A stretch of 64,000 nucleotides of DNA from Phoronis australis (Eukaryota > Phoronida > Phoronidae), in contig NMRA01000395.1 of the NCBI GenBank assembly GCA_002633005.1, positions 168,994-232,993 on the forward strand, written 5' to 3'. The translations under genes and the position numbers were made by a program. The notes below the pieces were generated by a model. That model saw nothing but the letters and a program-made list of their open reading frames with translations. It was not told where the DNA came from and searched no databases. How positions within the stretch are numbered: the first letter of the stretch is position 1; every line of letters starts with the position of its first letter. Positions 35,331 through 48,708 of this stretch are shown here, piece after piece.

Positions 35331-35653
35331 CCTATAACATGTGAGATGAAATGTTATAGGTTTTTTTTGAAACTTCATATACATAACCACTGGTGATGGC
35401 CAGGTCTCCTTGTTGTTATCTCTAAATATATTTAAACAATATATTTAAACAAGCAAGTGGGACTGTGCTAAATATGGGTGTGCTTGGGTTGTCTGTTGAC
35501 TTTATCTACGTACTGTATTTCTTTTGATAAATGCTATAAGACATTTTCACACCAACTTCGTTGTGGTATCAGTGGAGTGTCATGTACACTAGGGACTAAG
35601 TAGCTGTCAATGAACCTTTGACGCTGTCTTCAGTAGTTTGAGGGCAAAGAAGT

Positions 35654-38274
35654 TATTACTTGGAAGAATTCTTGGAATTCCGACAAGTTATTATGTTGCT
35701 CTGTTGTTAAATTTGTTTTTTTTGTTTGTTCGCACGATACAGGTCGCAATTTTCGTTCGATCATCACAAAATGTACACATAACACGTAGTTTTAGAGGTA
35801 CTGAAGGTCTCTTGCTTTTCGTCATAATCAGATCCAAGATGGCGGCTGTGGCGGCCATTTTGTTTTTATTTTAAGATACAAAGGCTTTATGGGGGCTACA
35901 ATTTTTTATGTACAGGGTTGAAACTCGGCACAATTATTGGACTGGACGTGCGCTACAACTATTCGGGAAGTTGTTTACTTCCGTTAAAAGATGGCGGAAA
36001 TATTGGCGATCGCGCAGGCGCACCTCGATTTTGTCCTAAAAACGTTTTCTCCTGTAGAGGGTGCATTATAGAGCCAGTTCCTTCGAATTTTTGCAGGTAT
36101 TAGTTTCTTATGACATACTATTATACAGAGCCAAAAAACCGGAAGTTGCTTGCAAGATGGCGGATATGGTGCATGTTGACCCATTTTCAGTCGTGCTAGA
36201 GTGCCATTTTAAATGGGAAGAGAAAAAGACGTGATTTTTTGTATGTGGATTCTCTGAGGTATATTCTTTCAAATGACCTATAACAATTTTTCTCTCAGAC
36301 TTATCGTTTTCGAGTTATTTGACTGAATTTCAAAAAAAAACCCGCAAAATTTCATTTTTTTCGAAAAATTTACGGAATTAGATGATACCATCAGTTTTGA
36401 GCAGGCTTTCAGAAGATGTTTTTCATTTTTCGCTAGGACGTCTACTTTTCGAATTATTTGAGATTTTCTGGTAGCGCTGGTCCTTTGTTGTGTGCTCTTG
36501 CTGCATTGATGTTGGTTTAGCTTCTATTGAACAAGAGTGTAGCCTATTTCTTACTGATTTATGACATCTAAGTGCTTCATATGAATGTTATGATATTGTT
36601 CAGCATCATCACCATCGTCATCATATTCGTCGTCTTCGTCATCTTCGTCATCATTTCCGTCGTCGTCTTTTCAGTTAATTTCGCCAAGTGTCGTTCAAGA
36701 CTGTAGCCTATACTTACTGATGTCTGGCCTCTACGTTCGTCTTGTGAGGTGGTCATGTTTTTAGGTGAGTCAGTCCCATTTTCTGGTGCGACGGTCCCAT
36801 TTGATCCCCGGAGGTCCTGTTTTGGGTGAGTCAGTTCGATTTAGAGGACCGGCGGAAGAGCGACACTTGGCGGAATTAATTGAAAAGACGACAATGAGAG
36901 CGACGACGACAATCATGAGAATCTAGGCGGCAAGTAGGAATAAAACGATAACATTCATGTGACTAGCAAAGAAATCAAATAGAGAGCATACAATCAACTA
37001 CAATAAAGAACAATAGATGGCGCAACATGACGGTCCAGTCTACAGTAGAACAGTGCTGGCTGGGTCAGTCTAGGTCAACTAGGCATAACCAAAACAAAGC
37101 GAACTGAAAGCCAGTCAGCTGCGTGCTTGCATAGAGGACCGAAGGAACAACGGTATCCAAAAATCTCGAATAATTAAAAAAGTAGACGTCGTAGTGCAAA
37201 ATGGAAAATATCTTCTGAAAGCCCGTTCAAAACTCTATCTAAAATGGTAGTTTGGAAAACACGATAACATTCATGTGACTAGCGAAGAAATCAAATAGAG
37301 AGCATACACTCAACTACAATAAAGAACAATAGATGGCGCAACATGACGGATGAGCCATGCTTTACAGTAGGACAGTGCTGGCTGGGTCAGTCTGGGTCAA
37401 CTAGGCATAACCAAAACAAAGTGAACTGAAGGCCAGCCAGCTGCGTGCTTGCATAGGAACAACGGTATCCGAAAATCTCGAATAATTCAAAAAGTAGACG
37501 TCGTAGCGCAAAATGGAAAATATTTTCTGAAAGCCCGTTCAAAATTCTATCTAAAGTGGTAGTTTGGCAAAAATCCAAAAAATTTTCGAGAAAATTGAAA
37601 ATTTGCCGTTTTTTTTTGAAATTCAAAGTCAAATAACTCGAAAACGGTAAGTCTGAGAAATACGCTCTCGCAGCCATACACAAGGAATCCACATGCAAAA
37701 ATTCACGTCATTTGCTCTTCCCATAAAAAATGCGACACCAGAGCGACTGAAACCGTGTGAACATGCCCCACAGCCGCCATCTTGAAGGTGACTTCCAGTT
37801 CAATATTTTTTATAAAAGCTTACTAAACTCAACAAACACGTGACCAGTTTGAAAGTGATTGGTTTGCAATTGCGCCCTCTACAGGAGAAAACGTTTTTAG
37901 CCATATTTCGGGGTGCGCATGCGCCACGTCCAATATTTCCGCCATCTTGAACCGGAAGTCAACGATTTTCTGCACAATTGTAGCACATGCGTTCTAGTAT
38001 ATTCGTACCGATTTTCAGCCATGTAGGTCGAACAATGCGGCCTCCACGAGTATTTGACTGTGAAATCGGATACAAAATGGCCGCCATGTCCGCCATTTTG
38101 TATCCGATCATGACCAAAAACAATAGGCTTCCAGGAATTTCCGATCTACACGTTGTGTGCAAATTTCGTGAAAATCGGACGAAAATTGCGACTTGTAGAG
38201 TGCGAACAAAAAAAAAAAAAAAACTTGCTGTCAGACCAACATACTTGGCGGAAGAATTCCGCCAAGTAATAATA
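35654..38274. mobile_element. Foldback element with long inverted arms
   Basis: It starts TATTACTTGG and ends CCAAGTAATA. The arms, roughly 1.0-1.4 kb each, are reverse complements in order: the GTTCGCAC…GTCGCAATTTTCGT block, the AAGATGGCGG…GGCGGCCATTTTGT block, the AAAACGTTTTCTCCTGTAGAG block, and an AGTAGACGTC-containing block near the centre. The arms meet at CGCCAAGTGTCG (36684) and CGACACTTGGCG (36854), leaving a loop of about 160 bases. The right arm contains a 300-bp internal duplication (36950-37250 and 37258-37560). A TCGTCD triplet run lies at 36608-36666. No transposase is visible, so the element is non-autonomous. Confidence 0.8.
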
Positions 38275-38278
38275 TAGA

Positions 38279-38575
38279 GTGGAATAATTGTATAGACGGC
38301 AAATTTGTGGAAATTTAAAAATAGAATAGACTGGAATGATAATATTGATTACAAATTTGAATAAAGTCTAATGATGATATAGATGGGAATAATAGTGCAA
38401 AACAGCAAATTCTAGGGAATAATGGAATAGACGGGAAATTTGTGGATTATTAAAAATAGTATAGACTGGAATAGTAACATTGATTACAAATTCACATAAA
38501 ATCTAGTAACGGTAGATGGAAATGATAGTACAAAATCTAATAATGATATAGATAGGAATAATAATGCAAAGAAGC
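38279..38575. repeat. About 130-bp imperfect tandem repeat, just over two units
   Basis: Phrases such as AATAGACTGGAATRRTAAYA and GATATAGATRGGAATAATA recur at a spacing of about 130 bases. Confidence 0.75.
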
Positions 38576-40545
38576 AACTTCTATCTGATTTACCACCGTT
38601 TTAAGTAATTGTTTCAAAGAAAAACCTTTCAACTGAACACGTAGGTTAGTTAAATTATTGCATTGGCGTATCCAATGTAATAACATTGTACAGTGAAGTG
38701 GAATAAAAGTGTCATTGATAAAACAAAAGACCATTGGCTTATTCAATAACATTACTTTAAATGGAAGTCTATACAGACGTGTTTCAAACGGTATATGGAA
38801 TCATTTTACTCAAAAAAGAATGTGACATTCATACTAGAGATGCCAATGTCGACTAAGTCCAAGAACTATAACATGGAAGTAAAGATTTCACCAGCAACGT
38901 CCTGTCTTCCGCGAAGCTGACAGTCTGAATAAAGACAATAAAGTGTCTTGGTAAAACGAGTCTCATTTTTATCATACATGTTCCTGACAGTCGAGCCTTT
39001 CTTGTTTCTCTCAATCTCATGTTGTGCACAATGTTCATAGTCAATACTCTCGTAATGTTAGTCAGAGATCCACCGTAACACGATACAATAGTTTGCCTTA
39101 CAACAAAACTGATTACTGAAACACATTCCTGCTTCAGCATAAGTCATACTAGTTTTGAGTATCAAAAACAAATACTCATGCAAATTTGCAGGATTTTGTC
39201 TAGCTAGGATCTTCCTCAAAATTAGCTGTGCTGATCTATTTCAAATGCATTGTCGGACAGTTATCAGGTTGTAACAGCCAATGACGTACATCGTCGAATG
39301 TTCTTGAACCAACAACCTTCCCACAATGCATTTGAAGAACGGCAACGGCATCGTAGATAAACCCTGTGACTTCCTTACTCGTATACCAATGTAATACACT
39401 CTTAGCCACATATTAAAAATCGTCCATTGGCCGCCACATGTTCTTGAAAGGCCAAGGTCACACCTTTTTGGTCAGTTGACCTTTAGGAGATAATTGCAAC
39501 CTATTATTCACTGGTGTTTTCAGGGGAATTGTTTAGTATGCTATATTTTATCAATCAAAAGGTAAATCAATTTAGCATTCACATTACTAGGCCGTGTACA
39601 TTGACGTTCACAGGTGATGTATTGCCTAGATCAGGTGTAAGCAGGTCATCTCATGTATCAGTCCTCCAAATGGTGTTCTTCATGAAATTACAATCCAGTT
39701 TGCTCATCATGTGATAAAGGATCATCTGATAAGAGATCAAATTCACAATTTAATCACAACTCCTGATTTTGAGCCAGCTTACAGTGTTGTTTCCAGGAAA
39801 TAATGTACTATGAGTTGGTTAATTATGCAAAGGTTCAACCTATTTTACATGTGAAATGACAATGTTAGTTTGGCATCATTTTCTACTACTTGACAGCTGT
39901 GTTTTTGTTGATTATTATTTAAAAATCTAATAGAAAATTAGTGAGTTACTTGTAAGTTTTGGGAATGTCTGAACATTTATTCCTTGGCCAATGAGTCTTA
40001 GGTGTGTGATCTAGGGACCAAGAAGCCTTAGTAGGGCTTTTGTAAAGAGATAAGAATGCTTGGAGAAAAGTGAATTGCTGTAGTCAGCTGGTAATACCAC
40101 TGACCTTTAAACCTACATATACTGTCCCAGCTAAGCGATTTCTTTGTGAAAATGCGGATGAACCAGAAAGGTTTTAGAAGTTGTAGTCATGTGTTCAAGA
40201 CCTTGCATGTTTCAAATTCTTCTCAAATAATGGACTCCTTATTCATGTGGATGAGTCATTTGATCCTAACAGTTTCTTAATTTGGAAGTGTTGGGCTATT
40301 TTGAACTGCGCAAGTATCAGTGTTTTTCCTGATTTGATTGATAAGAGTTTATTTCTCCTAAAGTGACAACAATCTCAATGTATGTTGTCACCGCTTATTA
40401 CAGGAAACAAAATTTAGACTCAAGTAATACTTTGGGAAAGAGTCTCAGTTGGCTATCCATTGAGGTCCGATTGCGCAAGGATACCTCAAACCGTGTTCAT
40501 ACAAATTGGATATTTTTACACTTCATTTATGTCTAGCAAAATAGC
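38576..40545. other. Unassigned region
   Basis: No gene or element was recognised. 38853-39140 on the minus strand is open for 95 residues, without family resemblance or splice support. Confidence 0.4.
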
Positions 40546-43500
40546 TTACCGTATTCGCCGTAATAACCGCCCAGGGTGCTTAGAAAAGTTCGGTTCAGGG
40601 GGCGCTTATTATAACCCAAGACGGTTGAAACCCGGTCTCCGAAACGGGTGAAATCGAAAGCTTAAGATTCATCAAATTTACGCTCTGTGACGTATCTGTA
40701 ATCTATGAAAGACTTTCAACAAAACTGGTGCATTGCTATCAAACTTTGCTGCTACATTACTATCATTTTACAGAAAATTGTGCTGAAATCCCAGGGCTAA
40801 AACTCGCTGACTGACTGCCTCAAAATCGCCGTCTTCGATATGGTGACTTCAATGCTTGAATAAAAATAGTTTCAACTCGAGTAAATTACCTGAAATCTTC
40901 ATTCAGTTTTCTAAGTAGCGTCCCTAAGATTTTTTTAAGTTCCCGTGGAGTTTGGATTAACAGCAGGTTTAAGTAGAAATCTGTGCAACATCATGTCATC
41001 TACATGTATGATCGGCAACACGGCGAGAAAAATGTCTGGACGAACACATATGTTGTTGTCATGTGACCTTTTTTTTTGATGTTTGTCTGCATTTGTGAGT
41101 AAGCGAGTGCGTGCATGTCACCAGAGTTCATTTGCCAAAGCAGAGACCGTCTTTTGGCCAGAGCCATGCAATCTAACCAGCTAGATGTGCATTGTGTCTA
41201 AAGAAATTTGCACAAACAGTAGGCCTAAACCAGAGAGTGTTTCATTCAGCACTTGCCGGTCTCGTGCTAAAAACGTTCGACATTTGTCTCGGTAAGGCCC
41301 ATATTAGTCGCCGTGTAGCTGGATGTGTACGTAACTATGTGACAGTTATTTTTCGGTGTAAGGGTGTGTAAGCATTCACTGTCAGTTGTCATTTTATCAG
41401 ATATTCGGCTTAAAAACACCAATTATGGTTAATCAAACCATCTCAAAAATAACGCAAACATGTTTCATAGTATTAGAAATTGTCGGAAATTAGTGCCAAT
41501 ATTCATTTCTTACCGATGCTATGATACCCGTTTCATGAATGGATAGTTCCCCACTGATGTCTTTGATGACAGGTTCATATAGACCCAATTCACACGGCGG
41601 ACATTAAAATCCAAAGCGAGGCTCACTGCGATAAACAAAGAGGAAATTTACATTGCATGAGTAAATGGCCGGTCGTTGGAGTCCAACCTGAATATTAAAT
41701 CTTAAAAAATGTGTCCATGATTAACCACAGAGACGTAGAAAAATACAGTTAAAGAACAAGTCAATGCACCAAAAGAGTTGTCTGACGAAAGGATATAATT
41801 TTTTTCCGGAAAACTAAGTTCAAAACATGAAAAGTAAACATGACCAAATTGCGGCGATCATAGTGTTACGGATTAGGTATCATGCTGAATGCAGGGTTAC
41901 GTTTCTTCTAATAAATTCTGGATAAAAATGCTTTCTACACGAACCAGGTCATCTGGTCGTATTGTTGACGAGTTGAAGATATATTCGACAGTGGTGGCTC
42001 ATAGCATTTTCCTGTCGAGCAATTGGTCACATCTAGTTTAATTTGTTGATCAAGAGAAGGCCTATTAGCTTCAAGCATAGCCTAGGTCCTGGTGAGGTAG
42101 GCACTACCGTGACTAAAAGTTGATTTGTCATTGATCTGAAATAATACTTAATGTTATTAAATATATATTTTGATTATGAAAAACCAGGCTCGCAATTGAA
42201 ACTAAAAATTATATGACCATCAATTCTGCTTTCTTGGTTTTAATAATTACGTCTACGGTATTTCATGTGTTATATTTTTCAAATATCAATCTCGACCAAG
42301 TTGAATTTTAAAATTAAAACATGTTATTCTTTTGTCCAAAGCATAACCTCATTTTAGAGCTCAATTTCAGTTGGACAGAACACAGTGGCGGATTTAGAGG
42401 GGAGCCAAAGGGGTCATGCCCCCCCCCCTAAAATTCTCCCAGATTCCATTTGGCAGTTCAGGAGCGCGAATGCCTGACGGGCAAAATCCTGGCTAATACT
42501 CTGCCTTGGTCCCCCCAACTCAAAGTCCTGGATAACTCAAAGTCCTGGATCCCCCTGAAACAAGCATAGTTATGCTTCTTCAGAGGTCTCGTTCATATTC
42601 GAGGGGAAAGGTGCCTGTGCGGCCTTCTGAGAGGGGAACGTTTCGCCGAGTGATGGGTCAGTGAAAAATCTACTGACCTCCCGATCATCATCAATAGCAC
42701 CCCGCCCTGTTTCAAGCTCTCATAGCTTTGTCTCAAGTAACATTTTCAGTGGCTGATCTAGGATACCATGAGGGGGGCCCGACACCCTCAGAGAAGCGGG
42801 CAAAGCGCGATTGTATGCATGCAGGCAGCCCGGAAGTTGCGGGTGCGGAGGATGTATACCTTCTGCTAAGGAAATCTGACTAAAAAATTGGACTAAAAAA
42901 AAACGGAACTTGTTTTTCCCCCTCATCCGCTACCGGTCCTAGCTCGAACTCAATATAGTCAGGCAGTCCTCCCGCATCACGTTTTGCTGGTTTATTTTGC
43001 TTGCGGCAGTCAAGGGGGGGGCAGCCACCCCCCTAAATCAGCCTATGATTTTGTACTTTTTCAAATTGTCACCTCTGTGGTCACAGGTGATTTGAACCGT
43101 TGGAGAGAAATTTTCAATCAGTAAGGGAATTTTTAGGCCTCGTGGGACCGGGAATTTTGCCTGATTTTTCAATATTTTTGAGAGGGGAATAGGGCCGATA
43201 TTTGGCCCCAAAATTGAGGGATTGAGGACCCTGTCCTTTTTGTAAAGAAAAATGCATCACGCTTTAACCCATAGTCATGAAAACACAGCCTGGCTGACCG
43301 AAGACTCTCCGGTCCTTGTTGCTACGGCGGCATCTGAGATGCGACAAATTTTGATTCGAAAACAGTTATAAATTTTACACGGAAATATTTTCCTTCGTCG
43401 CGGCGTATGGCAAGGATCCAACGCTTCCGAATCCCAACGTCCTTAGGGATTGTAAAACAGACAGTTGAGTGTCCGTTTTTTTTCTAGCTGTTCGAGCAAC

Positions 43501-43912
43501 GCAGAGTACAACTACGCGGATAAACCACCAGAGCTATCGTAGCGAGCCTCGTTTTGGAACGCGCCTCCTGTCGGCGTGAATAGGGTCTATATGTAGCGCG
43601 CACTTCCTGGCCACGTGCGTTTAACACCGAGTTATTTTTATTAATGAGATAGTCGATGTGTCTGTACTGAAAGATCATACCATAGAGTAGCAACACTGTT
43701 GCGTTCTTTTTGAAGCGCTACATTACTTTGAGTTGTATAGTTACGGCTAAATACAAACGTAGCAGTGCCGCTGGTGGTCTAGAAGACCCCAGCAATTTTT
43801 TTGGATAAATTGAAGACGTTACTGTAGCCGAGTTTTAGGGCTGTAGGTACTTCATTGTTCGCATGTACACGTTCATGGACTGGGCGCTTATTTCAGCAAA
43901 GTTTGAAAACAT
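40546..43912. mobile_element. TTACCGTATTCGCC-ended element, copy 1, interrupted and truncated
   Basis: It begins TTACCGTATTCGCCGTAATA and is colinear with 45566-47032 from 40546 to about 41580 and again from about 43585 to 43912, where it loses the right end. The 2 kb between is extra sequence. It has no coding frame; interior phrases (GTTCAGGGGGCGCTTATTAT, CACTGTCAGTTGTCATTTTA) match copy 2. Confidence 0.7.
41590..43584. other. Sequence inserted in the preceding element, with a smaller foldback inside
   Basis: This part has no counterpart in copy 2. It holds a GTGGCGGATTTAGAGGGGAG-type repeat at 42387. It also holds an inverted pair (GTGGCTGATCTAGGATACCATG at about 42752 and CCCCCCTAAATCAGCCTATG at about 43028) suggesting a 300-bp MITE. 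The rest is unassigned. Confidence 0.5.
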
Positions 43913-44170
43913 GCACAAGTGTGATGAAATTTGTTTACTAGTTATCCCAGGTCAAAGGTTACGGTGCTGTCACTCAAATTGAATTTCCCGCCAGGCAGAG
44001 AGCAGCTCGGTGTGTACCCTGAGTCCTTGCATTCATCAAGTCGATATAATATTCAAGTCAATGAGGTGTACATATGATGGAAAGATGCGGGGAAACGTAG
44101 TTTCGATCTTGAGGGAGAACGAATGCTCTGAGCTGTCTGACGCCTCTGTGACTTTTTGTTCACGAACCTG

Positions 44171-45505
44171 GGTGAGAATTTTACATGTTTGACATGCTCT
44201 GAAAACGTGGAGTATTCGAACAGCGTGTCAAACATGTCATACGTGTAAAACGTGGCGTGTCAAACATGTAAAATGTAGCATGTCAAACGTGTAAAATGTA
44301 GCGTGTCAAACGTGGCGAAAACGTGGCAAAAACTTGTAATTTTCGTTCCAATACTCCACGTTTCACACGTTTAGCATGTCAACTGTGGTGCTTGTGCCAC
44401 ACTAGCGTGTCAACCGTGGCGCTTTTGCCATGCTAGCTTGTCAAAGTAGCGCTTTTGCCACACTAGCCTGGTTGCCATGGTAGTGAGCCCACATTTAACC
44501 TGAGGCTGTGGACAAGCCATCATGTTCTTGTTTATAGCAGCTCACCATGCACAATGGGAATCAATACTGAAAGCAAATGTATAAAGGTATTTCTTGTTTA
44601 AGTCACTGTTCGTTGTCAAGGTACCTAAACTACACGGTCAACGGACTCATTAACACGGGCACGTATGCATGAACATGACTCACGGACCTGCAAACACCGT
44701 CCACTGACTCACAAACACGAGAATGGACTCGCAAAACACGATCCACACACCCAAATACATGGGACATGGACTCATATTCATGAGGAAACACGGTTAACAG
44801 ACCGCCAAACACGGGTCACGGACTCATCGGCTTCCTGGGTCAGCTGACATCTCCATTTTGTCCATAATCCGTGTCCAACTTACCTGTTTAAAAGAAGGAC
44901 CATTCGCAAGAAAAGTTTATCAAGCCACTGTCAAACAGAGTATACCCAACTTCTGTTAGAGCTGCATCACATTCCAAAACCATGTTTCATAAGTGCTCTC
45001 CTTACACAACTACACTCTCTGACAGCTAAACCAACTCTAACTCAGTATTTAGACATTTGAAAAGGCAGTTGAATCTTTTTTGCTAATTCTTTGATGTTAT
45101 TAAGGGAAAATGTTTAGACATTCAAATTGGGTGATTACCTCTCAGTGGCCTTTTCATAACTGCCAAGCCTATTTAAATTGTCTCTTTATTGAAGAGTTCT
45201 ATCATATTTTACACGTTTGACATGCTAAATTGTACACGTTTGATATGCTGGCGTTGCAAATTTTAGACGTTCGCGCGCTAGCGTGGCAAATTTTACATGT
45301 TGGACACTCTAGCGTGGCAAATTTTACACATTTGACAAGCTAGCGTGGCACATTATTACAAGTTTGACAAGCTAATGTGTAAAATTTTACACGTTTGACA
45401 CGTTAGCGTGTCATGTTTTGATGAGCGTGGCAATTTTGACACATGTTACACGCTTTTTCACGTTTGACACGTTCAAGAACGTGTCAAACGTGTAAAATTC
45501 TCACC
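44171..45505. mobile_element. GGTGAGAATTTTACA-ended element with repetitive subterminal regions
   Basis: The left end GGTGAGAATTTTACATGTTT and the right end AAACGTGTAAAATTCTCACC are inverted, and the match extends about 29 bases. Inside each end lie many copies of a roughly 20-base unit resembling GTGTCAAACGTGTAAAATGT: about 44200-44480 on the left and 45200-45480 on the right. A degenerate repeat of ACGGACTCA-like units lies at 44636-44830. No transposase was seen. Confidence 0.85.
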
Positions 45506-45565
45506 GGGAATGCAGCAGGTTGTGAAAAAAGATAAATCCTCACCAAATACCTTAAATTGGGTTCC

Positions 45566-47032
45566 ATCTTCGCTGTAATAACTGCCCAGGGCGCTTAGAA
45601 AAGTTCGTTTTGGGGGGGGCGCTTATTATAACCCAAGGCCATTGAAACCCGGTCTCTGAAACGGGTGAAATCGGAAGCTAAGATTCATCACATTTATGCT
45701 CTGTGACGTATCTGTAATCTATGAAAGACTTACTACAAAACCATGATGCATTGCTATCAAACATAGCTGATAAATTACCATCATTTTACAGAAGATTGTG
45801 CTGAAATCCCTGGGCGAAAACTCGCCGACTGACTGCCTGGCAATCGTCGATATGGCGACTTGAATGCAAATTACCTGAAATCCTCCTTACGTTTTCTAAG
45901 TAGCGCCCCTAAGATGTTTAAGTTCCCGTGGAGTCGGGATTAATGGCAGGTTTAAGTACAAAGCTGTGCTACATCGTGCCATATACATGTGTGATTGGCA
46001 ACATGAGAAAAATGTCTGGACAAACACACAATGTTGTTGTCACGTGACGTTTGTTTGAAGTTCAGCTGCTTTGTGTAAGCGAGTGCGTGCATGTCACCAG
46101 ATTTCATTTGCCACAGCAGAGACTGTTTTTGGCCAGAGCCACGTAATCTAATGACCTAGATGTGCATTGTATCTAAAGAAATTTGCACAAGCAGTAGGCC
46201 TAAACCAGAGCGTGTTTCATTCAGCACTTGCCATTCTCTTGTGCTAAAAACATTCAACATTTGTCTCGGTAAGGCCCATAGTCAGCGTGTGACAGTTATT
46301 TTTCAGTGTAAGGGTGTGTAAGCATTCACTGTCAGTGGTCATTTTATCAGATATTTGGCTTAAAAACACCAATTATTATTATTATTTCAGTTGATCCATT
46401 CTTGTTGTTTTATTTACCGATTTATAGTATTAGAAACTGTCGGAAATTAGTGCCAATATTCATTTCTTGCTGAAGCTATGCTACCGGTTTCATGAATGGA
46501 TAGTTCCCAACTAATGTCTTTGATGACAGGTTCATGTATGTAGCGCGCTTCCTGGCCACGTGCTTTTAACTCTGGCCAAGCTTTTTATTAGTTTTCAATT
46601 TGAAGTTTTCACGTGTTGGCCTACAAAGAAATTTGGATTCCTGTTAAAAGCGGGAAATATCTACAAAGCAATCCCGTAGACAAGTGCCCTACGTCTGTTC
46701 TGGAAGGCCACACCATTGGTCCTCGCAAGATCAGCAAAACTTGTGTTCGTCATTTTGAGGCATGGCGGAAGTTTGAAGTGTATAGTCACGGCTAAATACC
46801 GACATAGAGGCGAGGCTTGTGGTCTACAAATTCTGCACACAATGATTTTTTTCAGGACTGTCGAATATTATTGATAAATTGATAACGTTACTGTAGAATT
46901 TTAGGACTGTAGGTAAGGCATTTTTTGCATGTACACGTTCATGGAGTGGGCGCTTATTTTAGCAAAGTCTGAAAACGCGTGGGGTGGTGGTGCTTATAGG
47001 GGCATGGTCGGTTATTACGGCGAATACGGTAA
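45566..47032. mobile_element. TTACCGTATTCGCC-ended element, copy 2
   Basis: The left end CGCTGTAATAACTGCCCAGG lacks the outermost bases. The right end GGTTATTACGGCGAATACGG is the exact inverse of the start of copy 1. The length is 1.47 kb and there is no open frame of note. Confidence 0.8.
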
Positions 47033-47874
47033 TTTGACATTTCCCTGTTTTGATCTCAGGCTCACGACTGGACTTCTGTTATCCATTTTGTACTTGGTTT
47101 TGTATCAGCCTACTTTAAAGTAGTTCAACAGTTGATCTGCTTATCGGACTGGAGACAGCAACAAAATAAAGGTCGGGGCTGATAAATAAGTTTATGCATC
47201 TCAAATTCAGTTGACATTGTGAATGTTGAAATAAAGAACATCATTGGTTAAGGCATGTACATGATATTGACGGAAAACAAGTTTTCATGGAATAATTAAC
47301 CAAAGACCTTGAGATTTTTGCGGGCTTTACAAATGTCCCAAATTAATTGGCTTTTTCCCGGCTTTGTGGTGTAATGAATCGTGCTGCGGCCGACAGATGG
47401 TGCGCACGTGGTAGTAATTAAAACAACACACGAATACCTCAACCAATAAAATACGTCTATTAATTTGCAGCGTTGCGATTGACAAACAATAGTTTACAAT
47501 AAGATGCGAGACTGACGACTAACTGAACAAGACGAGATATCACTGCTAGAGAAAGTACTAAATAACAATATCACCAGTTACCAGTAGCAACCGCACGTGT
47601 AAACTCACCACAAGTCGCAAAAGAACTAACCCTCTAGAACAATCGCTAGACTGGTTCGAATTGACTAACAGGCTGAGACCAATACCTGTGTTAAATGTCT
47701 ATACCTCGGTTGCACTTGACTCGTAGGTTTTCTGTCCGGTCCTGTGTCCATGCCGTTCACTGTCTGGCTGAGATCGTGACTTTGCAGTTTTTGAAGTCTC
47801 CAGTCGTCTAGTTCGGTGCGGTCTGAACGGTCTGCTTCTGTTAGTGCCTTAAGTAGCACCTTTGGAGCCATCAC
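47033..47874. other. Unassigned region
   Basis: No feature was recognised. 47340-47440 has a TTGTGGTGTAATGAATCGTG…GACAGATGGTGC segment that could be repeat-derived. Confidence 0.35.
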
Positions 47875-47889
47875 GTGATGGTCCCACCT

Positions 47890-48290
47890 CTTTTAGTACA
47901 TTTCCCTTATGACCAGCTAATTAACTGTCCTATAGAAAATTCTTGCGTAACTGCCACCTCTCTCAGATTTGCTACACCAGGGGTGTGCCTATCCTCCGAG
48001 GGATCTCTATTTAACTGTCACTCTAGCGACATGGAATCTCAGTTGGTGATTAACTATCTTATAGAAAATTCTTGCATAACCGTCACCCCTCTCAGATTTG
48101 CTGCACCAGGGGTGTGCCTATCCTCCGAGGGATCGCTATTTAACTGTCACTCTAGGGATGTGGAAGCTCAGTTGGCGACCAACCATCCTATAGAAAATTC
48201 TTGCATAACTGCCACCCCTCTCGGACTTGCTGCCCCAGGGGCGTGCCCATCCTCCGAGAAATCTCAGCTATTACAGAAGTATGCACATCC
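47890..48290 (+). repeat. 129-bp tandem repeat, three units, open frame throughout
   Basis: The phrase TATAGAAAATTCTTGC starts at 47931, 48060 and 48189, a period of 129 bases (43 codons). The + frame 47875-48306 is open for 143 residues with the repeated peptide IENSCITATPL…APGVCLSSEGSLF. Because the period is a multiple of three, the open frame may be a by-product. There is no signal peptide or known domain. Confidence 0.85.
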
Positions 48291-48708
48291 CCTGGGAATA
48301 TTTTAAGACATGCTTGCATGCACGTGGAAAGCAGTGCCTCATTATATTACAGCTTCAGGAAATCAACACGAGGTCTCAAAAATGTGTTGGTGGATTTTGC
48401 TGAAATTTCATAAACTTAATATTTATTCATCAATCTCAAAAATTGTTATAGCTTGTTTAGTCGCCAGATGGCGTTACTGTTAACACGTTTTTACCCATGA
48501 TGCTCTTCTTCTGTTATGGCTGCTTACAGTAGTTTGGGATAATTAATATACTACTCAGTTATCGAGTAACATCGTTGTTATTCCCAAAGTTATCACAATT
48601 GGCGATGAGAAAAAACGCAATGGTAATGCACGGACAATGTAAGTAATATAACGCGTACACTGAAAACTGAAATAACTATGTGGAGAGGCTGAACTTTTAT
48701 TTTGTTGC

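Noticed and set aside
37387-37698. 103-residue minus-strand frame
   Set aside because: Lies in the inverted arm of the foldback element and is not open in the matching arm.
44630-44847. Paired 60-residue frames on both strands
   Set aside because: Caused by degenerate ACGGACTCA repeats inside a transposon.
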